NCBI GenBank assembly: GCA_030628325.1
Contig: DAOVRB010000101.1
Span: 1 to 5,361 of the forward strand
Reading direction: 5' to 3'
Origin: Methanomicrobiaceae archaeon
Lineage (GTDB): Archaea; Halobacteriota; Methanomicrobia; Methanomicrobiales; Methanomicrobiaceae
DNA: 5,361 nucleotides
Shown: positions 1-4,027 of the stretch, one piece after another
Position numbering within the stretch: position 1 is the first letter of the stretch
How the letters are laid out: the number at the start of each line of letters is the position of its first letter
The notes under the pieces: generated by a model
What the model was told of the DNA's origin: nothing
What the model saw: the letters and a program-made list of their open reading frames with translations, nothing else
Databases searched by the model: none
Translations under genes and position numbers: made by a program

Positions 1-22
1 AAAATGCTACCCGCATCTTCAT
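1..22 (-). CDS. possible start of a further minus-strand gene, cut by the window edge
   Basis: Reading leftward from 22, an ATG opens a frame that stays open to the edge and encodes MKMRVAF. An AGGTG lies 7 bases before this ATG, a good archaeal ribosome binding site spacing. It would be the gene downstream of the 147-residue protein, separated from it by about 70 bases. Only seven codons are visible, so no function can be given, and the start could be a chance match. A second ATG two codons later (16-14) is an alternative start. Confidence 0.3.
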
Positions 23-71
23 CAGACAGCACCTGAACGCTTTCGCGTCATGCACGTTTTCCTTTTCCACA

Positions 72-94
72 AGAGCAATTTCTCAAATGCTCTA
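72..94 (-). other. short hairpin at the end of the 147-residue gene
   Basis: AGAGCA (72-77) and TGCTCT (88-93) are inverted repeats. TTT and AAA can pair inside them with one bulged A, leaving a 3-base loop. The hairpin overlaps the TAG stop codon at 94-92 of the minus-strand gene. It is not followed by a T tract in the direction of transcription, so an intrinsic terminator is not well supported. An mRNA 3'-end structure or chance is equally possible. Confidence 0.3.
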
Positions 95-535
95 ATAGAG
101 CCTGTAAATATTGTATCCGCCTTCGTGGTGTTCTGTCTGATCATAGTCGGCAAGAATGTTTGGTCTGTTTCCAAAGGAAAGCATGATGTCAGTAAGGGTA
201 TGAACACCACATGTGTTCTCAATGAGTTTAATTATAGATTTATTTGCTTCTCTGATATCTGCCGGTTTTAACTTTTCAAGCACATCTGACGGATATGAGT
301 CAATATCATAATAAGAAAAGATGGATTCAAGTCCTATGACCCATAACCGCTCCTCAACTGCAATTCGTGCCGCTGTTTCAGACTCTTTTTCTGTTAATAC
401 AAGGTAGGCTTTTTTTGGACCGTGATAAAATGCCCGAAACGTATAGAGTACTCCCTCTGATACGCGGATCTCCGCCGGGTTGACTTTCAGAAATGCAGCA
501 AGGGCCTCGATTCTTTGCTTATATATGGTTTCCAT
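92..535 (-). CDS. hypothetical protein, 147 aa, resembling a phage-associated family
   Basis: The product is a soluble 147-residue protein with no signal peptide, membrane segment or catalytic motif I can name. Two stretches recall a family of uncharacterised proteins common in phage and mobile-element sequences: AYLVLTEKESETAA (residues 43-56), like the usual YxVLTDEEAD block, and the C-terminal end (127-147) with L-x-x-YD-x-x-E and a closing GGYNIYRLY, like the usual L-x-x-YDGxE...YYIYRxN ending. The resemblance is from memory and the function of that family is unknown to me. The region between (57-110) is probably mostly helical. The ATG at 535 is chosen because the frame starts there, with GGAG 14 bases upstream, which is a weak ribosome site. 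The stop is TAG. The gene has its own 95-bp upstream gap and is probably not co-translated with the RPA operon, although read-through is possible. Confidence 0.75.
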   Translation of the reverse strand: METIYKQRIEALAAFLKVNPAEIRVSEGVLYTFRAFYHGPKKAYLVLTEKESETAARIAVEERLWVIGLESIFSYYDIDSYPSDVLEKLKPADIREANKSIIKLIENTCGVHTLTDIMLSFGNRPNILADYDQTEHHEGGYNIYRLY

Positions 536-566
536 AATTTAGTTGAGATCTCCGGGACTGTCAGTG

Positions 567-586
567 ATAATTGCTCAGGTACCTGA
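567..586 (-). promoter_or_regulatory. candidate promoter and operator of the 147-aa gene
   Basis: On the minus strand AATTATC (573-567) lies about 28-35 bases before the ATG at 535, a position where an archaeal TATA box would give a very short leader. Directly upstream is a perfect 12-bp palindrome, TCAGGTACCTGA (575-586), where a dimeric repressor could cover the BRE/TATA. The palindrome is directly visible. Its role and the weak TATA match are inference. Confidence 0.35.
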
Positions 587-612
587 TGGTACTATCTCAT
601 TGGTAACGGAGG

Positions 613-622
613 ATAAAAAAGT
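613..622 (-). terminator. candidate T-tract terminator of the RPA operon
   Basis: Eleven bases beyond the TAA stop of the RPA-associated gene (633-631), the minus strand reads CTTTTTTATCC, with six consecutive T residues at 620-615. Archaeal transcription commonly ends at such T runs without a strong hairpin. No convincing stem precedes it. The same tract might instead serve as a T-rich promoter element for the next gene. Confidence 0.4.
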
Positions 623-630
623 GTTTGAAT

Positions 631-1215
631 TTAGATTTCAATCTGTTTGAGTGCATCAAATACAGCAGTCCTGAATACTTCAGGATTTGTGCTGTAAAAC
701 TCTTTTGCATTTATAGAATCATCTGTTGAACCGAAGGCATCAAGCCTGTTTAAAGTCTGTTCTGCAGTGTCGTCAACCCAGCACTTATAAGTCTCCAGAT
801 CAATCTCTGTGACTGATTCAGCTCTTACAGAGACAAAAACAGAACCATCGGGTGTTTCCCTGACTGTTGGCTTTCCAACAACTGCAACATATGCTTTTTC
901 TTCAATCTGTGAAATCTGCTGCATTGCTTCGGGTTGATAACCTCCGGCATTGATGAAGAAAAGACCTGTCGGGTCACGTATGCGTGCAGTATAGAACATA
1001 TTCTGGTCACCTTTCTTTTCCTTCTGCGTCATTATACCACAGATGAAAATGCGGTTTGAGCGCTCACCAGTTGGCAGCATTACATAGGACGGGCTGAATT
1101 CATCATCACCTGCCTTAAACTGCAGTCTTGATTCACGAAATTCTGTGGCAAATACGCGTCTTGCCGGTTCACGCATATAGGTTCGTGCCTGTCCGTTGTT
1201 TCCTGATGTACTCAT
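631..1215 (-). CDS. RPA-associated / small RPA subunit, OB-fold protein (COG3390-like)
   Basis: This 194-residue protein resembles the archaeal RPA-family proteins encoded beside a large RPA subunit (COG3390; the Haloferax 'rpap' type). Such proteins accompany RPA on single-stranded DNA during replication and repair. The N-terminal block REPARRVFATEF (residues 15-26) is characteristic of the family. Residues about 44-140 form a probable OB fold: strands around FICGIM and FYTARIRDPTG, the GGY turn, and YVAVVGKP. The acidic, helical C-terminal part (141-194) may be a protein contact region. Its ATG shares one base with the TAA stop of the upstream RPA gene (TAATG), and GGGAGGTGC sits 7 bases before it inside that gene, so the pair is almost certainly translated together. 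Length is normal for the family. Met14 is a possible later start, but the strong ribosome site favours the start at 1215. Confidence 0.87.
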   Translation of the reverse strand: MSTSGNNGQARTYMREPARRVFATEFRESRLQFKAGDDEFSPSYVMLPTGERSNRIFICGIMTQKEKKGDQNMFYTARIRDPTGLFFINAGGYQPEAMQQISQIEEKAYVAVVGKPTVRETPDGSVFVSVRAESVTEIDLETYKCWVDDTAEQTLNRLDAFGSTDDSINAKEFYSTNPEVFRTAVFDALKQIEI

Positions 1216-2471
1216 TATTCAGCACCTCCCAAAGATTCCCCGGCACGGTTGAGAAGTGATGCATGTCTTTCAGAACTGAATTTCATGATTTCAATATCTT
1301 TTACGAGAATTGTGCCATCTATGTCATTTCCCTTGCATGTGACATATCTTCCCATTACATTTGTCTGCATTTTCAGGAACACATCGTCAAGGCCAAGCGG
1401 ATTGTTTTCAGCTATCTCTATTGCCTTGTTAAGTATAATCCCACTCAGTTTTTCTGTTTCTTCACGCTGTATCAGAACATTTGTAGCTTTCTGTCCGTCA
1501 TCGACAACACCGGTAATTCTGAGATCATAACGGAATTCATTCTGGATTTCATGCACTGGACAATAATTCTGGCGTGAAAGTGCACGGGTGCATCCCTCCA
1601 CTTTACAGCGTTTGATCAGACCTGAACCTGAACCCATGTGGATAAATACCCCTGAAACAGATGAATTTCCAGTTGCAACTTCAATGTCTGCGCCGTCTTC
1701 ACGCATTATCATTGCATTGGTAAGGTTTAAGGAAAGTCTGCCCTGGTACTCATCAACAGTGCTGTAATAAAGCGTGTATACCTTATCCAGTTCGAGTTTT
1801 TCCTGGTTATTATTTTTCCATGTGACAAATTTGATTGTTCCTGTTTCATCACCGACAATACCTGTCTGTTCCATCTGGTCATGCCGTGTTTCCCAGTCCT
1901 GCATTACTTTGACACGCACCGATGCAACACCTGGTTTAAGATTGGCAATCTGTGCGATGGTCGGGATGAGTGGTCTGTCCTCGTCTATAAGCGTGATCTT
2001 CGTACCGGAATGAATTTTCATATTTGGCGCACCCCGAAACTCGTCAATCACTGCTGATTCAAAACGATACCACTTCCTTTCTTCCAGTTCAGGTATGTTT
2101 GCCTTTGCCTTTTCCCAGACAACAAATTCAATTGCCCCGCTCCCGTCGTCGGCAATTCCTTTCTGCGCTATGGCAGTTGACGGAGGAATAGACAAAGATA
2201 CAACTTTTGCTTCAACAGTCACCCAGTCGTCCGGCTGGCAGTCACTGATCTCTTTTAATTCACTGGTGTTCCCTGATTGTGAACCGGGACCTGTAAGATT
2301 ATACTCACGCATCAGTTCATTTGTAACTGTGCGTTCTGCTTCCTCAACAGGTATTCCAAATTCAGATACAAGAAGTTTTAATTTGGACACTACCTTCTCT
2401 CTGTCTACGGTAACGCCCATTTCTTCTATTTTCAGGGAGATTCTTTCTACTACTTCAGGATTGAAATCCAT
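1215..2471 (-). CDS. rpa: replication protein A (RPA), large subunit with OB folds and zinc finger
   Basis: This 418-residue protein is an archaeal single-stranded DNA-binding RPA subunit (COG1599 type), which coats ssDNA in replication, recombination and repair. A helical N-terminal segment (about 1-60) is followed by one OB fold (about 71-165, with IADDGSGAIEFVVW) and a second (about 175-260, with GIVGDETGTIKFVTW). The repeated D-x-x-G-x-I-x-F-x-x-W block marks both. A zinc-finger motif C289-x4-C294-x9-C304-x2-H307 precedes a third OB-like region (about 314-398). This two-OB-plus-zinc-finger plan resembles the MacRPA2/3 type of Methanosarcina. The ATG at 2471 has GGAGATG 7 bases upstream. 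The stop overlaps the next gene as TAATG, so it is the first gene of a two-gene operon. A candidate TATA box lies about 155 bases upstream, giving a long leader. Confidence 0.93.
   Translation of the reverse strand: MDFNPEVVERISLKIEEMGVTVDREKVVSKLKLLVSEFGIPVEEAERTVTNELMREYNLTGPGSQSGNTSELKEISDCQPDDWVTVEAKVVSLSIPPSTAIAQKGIADDGSGAIEFVVWEKAKANIPELEERKWYRFESAVIDEFRGAPNMKIHSGTKITLIDEDRPLIPTIAQIANLKPGVASVRVKVMQDWETRHDQMEQTGIVGDETGTIKFVTWKNNNQEKLELDKVYTLYYSTVDEYQGRLSLNLTNAMIMREDGADIEVATGNSSVSGVFIHMGSGSGLIKRCKVEGCTRALSRQNYCPVHEIQNEFRYDLRITGVVDDGQKATNVLIQREETEKLSGIILNKAIEIAENNPLGLDDVFLKMQTNVMGRYVTCKGNDIDGTILVKDIEIMKFSSERHASLLNRAGESLGGAE
1220..1228 (-). promoter_or_regulatory. strong ribosome binding site inside the end of the RPA gene
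   Basis: On the minus strand GGGAGGTGC ends 6-7 bases before the ATG at 1215. It matches the complement of the 3' end of archaeal 16S rRNA and lies within the last codons of the upstream gene, fixing the start of the 194-aa protein and supporting translational coupling. Confidence 0.75.
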
Positions 2472-2667
2472 TTTTTAACATCTCCAATCACTATTCCATT
2501 TTTACACAGATATTAACTATGGGCGTGCAGCGTGAAAGTGAAAGAAGCCGGAAGGTTTGTGGCAGTCAGATGACCCGGACCCGCATGATAGACCTGCATG
2601 ATTGTACAGACCTGCTGTTGCCACTATAAATTTCAGACAGGATAGGAGAACAAATACAAAATATACT
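2472..2667 (-). promoter_or_regulatory. spacer with candidate RPA operon promoter and leader
   Basis: This 196-bp gap lies between the end of cbiZ and the start of rpa. On the minus strand GAAATTTATAG (2634-2624) has a good archaeal TATA core (TTTATAG) preceded by a purine-rich BRE-like GAAA. It would place transcription start near 2600 and give a leader of about 130 bases. A weaker TATA-like TTAATATC (2516-2509) would give a short leader. GGAGATG (2485-2479) is the ribosome site for rpa. Just after the cbiZ stop the strand is T-rich (2667-2650), a plausible terminator. No open frame in the gap looks like a gene. Confidence 0.45.
2559..2624 (-). repeat. short direct repeats flanked by an inverted repeat in the RPA leader
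   Basis: Plus-strand GACCCGCATGATA (2578-2590) is followed immediately by GACCTGCATGATT (2591-2603), matching at 11 of 13 positions, and by a partial third copy GACCTGCTG (2609-2617). The block is bracketed by GTGGCA (2559-2564) and its reverse complement TGCCAC (2619-2624). It covers the start site predicted from the TATA box at 2624-2634. It could be an operator or a folded leader RNA. The repeats are seen directly; the function is inference. Confidence 0.4.
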
Positions 2668-3549
2668 TTATTTTTTCACAGCCAATGCCTTTAATTCGCT
2701 CAGTGGTGCTTCCGGTTTTCTCTTCAGGTAATCAACAACTTCAGGGTAGTGGACAAGGCGGCACCTCTGGCAGCTCCAGACTTTTTTTCCTGTTGAACTA
2801 TCAATCCAGTCCCCAAGTTCTATGTCTTTGCACGGGTAAAACGGACAGTAGCAGAAATCACAGCGCTGTCCTTCAAAATGACAGGGATAATAGGGGCATT
2901 CATCCATTTTCCATTCCACCCAGTGGTTGCCACCAATTGTGCTGAGGACAAAGAAAGACTCTTTATCAGTTTCAATAATGCCTTCATGTCGTCTGAGCGC
3001 TTCCGGCACTCCAAACCTCACGCATTCATACACGCGCTTCCCTGCTTCTGTGAGGGTTCCTGCATATTCGTGAACTATTTGTTTTCCTTCATATACTGCG
3101 ACAACCGCATCGGTTGTGGTACCTGTGAAATCATATCCCATATCGTGGAGTGCCTGCGCCTTTGCCTCGGTCGCCGTTATAACCATCTCCAGTAATGCAC
3201 CATCTGACAGACCTTCTCTGCTGTGTATGATGATATTTATGGTGCCGGGTCCATTGGGGTTCGGGTTTGATACACCTGCTGTAATAAAGACGGTGATAAA
3301 CTCATATGAGAAGACGCAGAGTGTTTTCATCCCAACAGCTGTCAGAAGACCGAAGAAATCCTCTGTGGAGAACCCCTGTTCTGCAACAACTGACTTCATG
3401 TACCTGTGCGGGTCGGTGTGACTGAAGCTCTTTGGGACGGTGTGATTAAAAATAGTGGAGACGTTGCCAATGCCGCCATGGACACCTGTGCTTGCTCCTT
3501 TAAAATTGCCGCGAATAAAAAGGGTATTTTCCCGGAGAAAATATATCAT
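2668..3549 (-). CDS. cbiZ: adenosylcobinamide amidohydrolase CbiZ with C-terminal Cys-rich domain
   Basis: CbiZ hydrolyses adenosylcobinamide to adenosylcobyric acid, letting scavenged incomplete corrinoids re-enter adenosylcobalamin synthesis; it is the archaeal salvage route. Residues about 10-185 form the CbiZ domain: GASTGVHGGIGNVSTIFNH near 18-36, FFGLLTAVGM (65-74), TAGVSNPNPNGPGTINIII (90-108), and TEAKAQAL then GTTTDAVVAV (127-152). The C-terminal part (about 205-275) is a cysteine-rich small domain with Cys218, 223, 230, 233, 235, 240, 260 and 263, probably metal binding; this domain is known fused to CbiZ in methanogens. At 293 residues it is longer than CbiZ alone, as the fusion explains. 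The ATG at 3549 shares a base with the stop of the upstream NrdD-like gene (TAATG). There is no ribosome site before it, so reinitiation after the upstream gene is likely. Its adenosylcobalamin product is the cofactor of the divergent nrdJ. Confidence 0.93.
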   Translation of the reverse strand: MIYFLRENTLFIRGNFKGASTGVHGGIGNVSTIFNHTVPKSFSHTDPHRYMKSVVAEQGFSTEDFFGLLTAVGMKTLCVFSYEFITVFITAGVSNPNPNGPGTINIIIHSREGLSDGALLEMVITATEAKAQALHDMGYDFTGTTTDAVVAVYEGKQIVHEYAGTLTEAGKRVYECVRFGVPEALRRHEGIIETDKESFFVLSTIGGNHWVEWKMDECPYYPCHFEGQRCDFCYCPFYPCKDIELGDWIDSSTGKKVWSCQRCRLVHYPEVVDYLKRKPEAPLSELKALAVKK

Positions 3550-3908
3550 TAAACAGAATATCGTGTTCTGTCTTTTAATTCCTGTTGTTTTCCCTGGTTC
3601 CAGCCGGCAACATCAGCCAGGTAACCTGTTACACGGGAGACCTGAGAGACGTCATGTGTACCGCATTCCGGACAGACCGGCTGGCCACAGAGAGGACAGT
3701 ACTCGATTTTTTCGATGATATGGTGTGGGCAGTGGCAGTGATCCAGAGGACACATGGTCTCAAGAAGTGTCTCCCCACAGCTGGGACATGGAGTCTCGTC
3801 CACGATCTTGTGGCAGGTGTGGCACTTGTACCGGCGTTCCTCCACAGGAATTTCGTCAAGAGATTTATATTTTTCTGCCAGTTTCAGTTGTTCACCAGTC
3901 CAGTTCAT
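3549..3908 (-). CDS. stand-alone NrdD-like C-terminal domain protein (zinc ribbons and RVTGY motif)
   Basis: This 119-residue protein resembles only the extreme C-terminus of the anaerobic (class III) ribonucleotide reductase NrdD: a four-Cys zinc site (C71-x2-C74-x4-C79-x2-C82), then SRVTGY (91-96), whose Gly95 aligns with the glycyl-radical glycine, then the WNQGKQQELKDRTRY ending. In front are another ribbon-like set (C29, C32, C41, C44) and a Cys/His cluster (C53, H57, C58, C60, H62, H63). The 10-stranded catalytic barrel of NrdD is absent. It has its own promoter-like TATA element and start at 3908 and is coupled by TAATG to cbiZ, so it is probably a real gene, not a remnant. Small proteins annotated as 'anaerobic ribonucleoside-triphosphate reductase' occur in methanogens; I recall no proven function. 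Possible roles are a redox or zinc accessory of the divergent class II NrdJ, or a spare radical domain. Confidence 0.85.
   Translation of the reverse strand: MNWTGEQLKLAEKYKSLDEIPVEERRYKCHTCHKIVDETPCPSCGETLLETMCPLDHCHCPHHIIEKIEYCPLCGQPVCPECGTHDVSQVSRVTGYLADVAGWNQGKQQELKDRTRYSV
3553..3571 (-). other. inverted repeat just before the cbiZ start
   Basis: ACAGAA (3553-3558) and TTCTGT (3566-3571) are perfect 6-base inverted repeats with a 7-base loop. They lie in the last codons of the NrdD-like gene, ending only a few bases before the cbiZ ATG, where no ribosome binding site is present. In mRNA the hairpin could restrict independent initiation at cbiZ and enforce coupling. The repeat is visible; the role is inference. 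Confidence 0.35.
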
Positions 3909-3930
3909 ACATTACTCATTTACTGCCGGA

Positions 3931-3942
3931 ATTATAATCCTT
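3931..3942 (-). promoter_or_regulatory. TATA/BRE-like promoter of the NrdD-like/cbiZ operon
   Basis: On the minus strand AAAGG is followed by ATTATAAT (3938-3931). The centre of the TATA-like box is about 26 bases before the A of the ATG at 3908. No ribosome binding site precedes that ATG. Archaeal TATA boxes sit about 26-27 bases upstream of the start of transcription, so the transcript would begin at or next to the ATG, i.e. be leaderless. Confidence 0.5.
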
Positions 3943-3948
3943 TGCGTG

Positions 3949-3968
3949 AGAGCACATTTTCGTGCGCT
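3949..3968. promoter_or_regulatory. imperfect palindrome between the divergent promoters
   Basis: AGAGCAC (3949-3955) and GTGCGCT (3962-3968) are inverted repeats matching at 6 of 7 positions with a 6-base spacer. The site lies between the TATA-like boxes at 3931-3938 and 3997-4005, about 10 bases from the first and 28 from the second. This position would suit a dimeric regulator controlling both directions. It does not resemble the bacterial NrdR box. Chance is possible. Confidence 0.35.
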
Positions 3969-3987
3969 GCGATGAGAGTGGCCTGCA

Positions 3988-4005
3988 GAAAAACTATTTT
4001 AATAT
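3988..4005 (+). promoter_or_regulatory. nrdJ: TATA/BRE-like promoter of nrdJ
   Basis: GAAAAACTATTTTAATAT combines a purine-rich BRE-like stretch with an AT box centred near 4001, about 27 bases before the ATG at 4028. No ribosome binding site precedes that ATG, so a leaderless nrdJ mRNA is likely. The spacing mirrors that of the divergent gene. Confidence 0.5.
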
Positions 4006-4027
4006 CCTGCACCTGATTCATCAACAG

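Noticed and set aside
22..222. 66-codon minus-strand frame overlapping the 3' end of the 147-aa gene
   Set aside because: It is out of frame with the better supported gene, has no recognisable motif, and no useful ribosome site is apparent.
2095..2478. Plus-strand open frames of 60-143 codons opposite the rpa, cbiZ and NrdD-like genes, and minus-strand ones opposite nrdJ
   Set aside because: They mirror strongly recognised genes on the other strand, show no family motifs and lack convincing ribosome sites.
2578..2617. CRISPR-like array
   Set aside because: The repeat units are 13 bp, imperfect and directly adjacent, without spacers; no cas gene is present.
3549..3908. NrdD-like gene as a pseudogene remnant of a full-length nrdD
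   Set aside because: It has a well-placed promoter-like element, a clean start, extra Cys/His clusters, an intact reading frame and a TAATG link to cbiZ. No trace of the NrdD barrel is found in the flanking bases.
3906..3917. Tiny upstream frame (ATG AGT AAT GTA TGA) overlapping the NrdD-like start as a regulatory uORF
   Set aside because: It would lie largely upstream of the transcript start predicted from the TATA-like box and has no ribosome binding site.
3909..4027. Cobalamin riboswitch ahead of nrdJ or the cbiZ operon
   Set aside because: Both transcripts are predicted to be leaderless, and the 119-bp gap has no room for, or recognisable core of, a cobalamin riboswitch.
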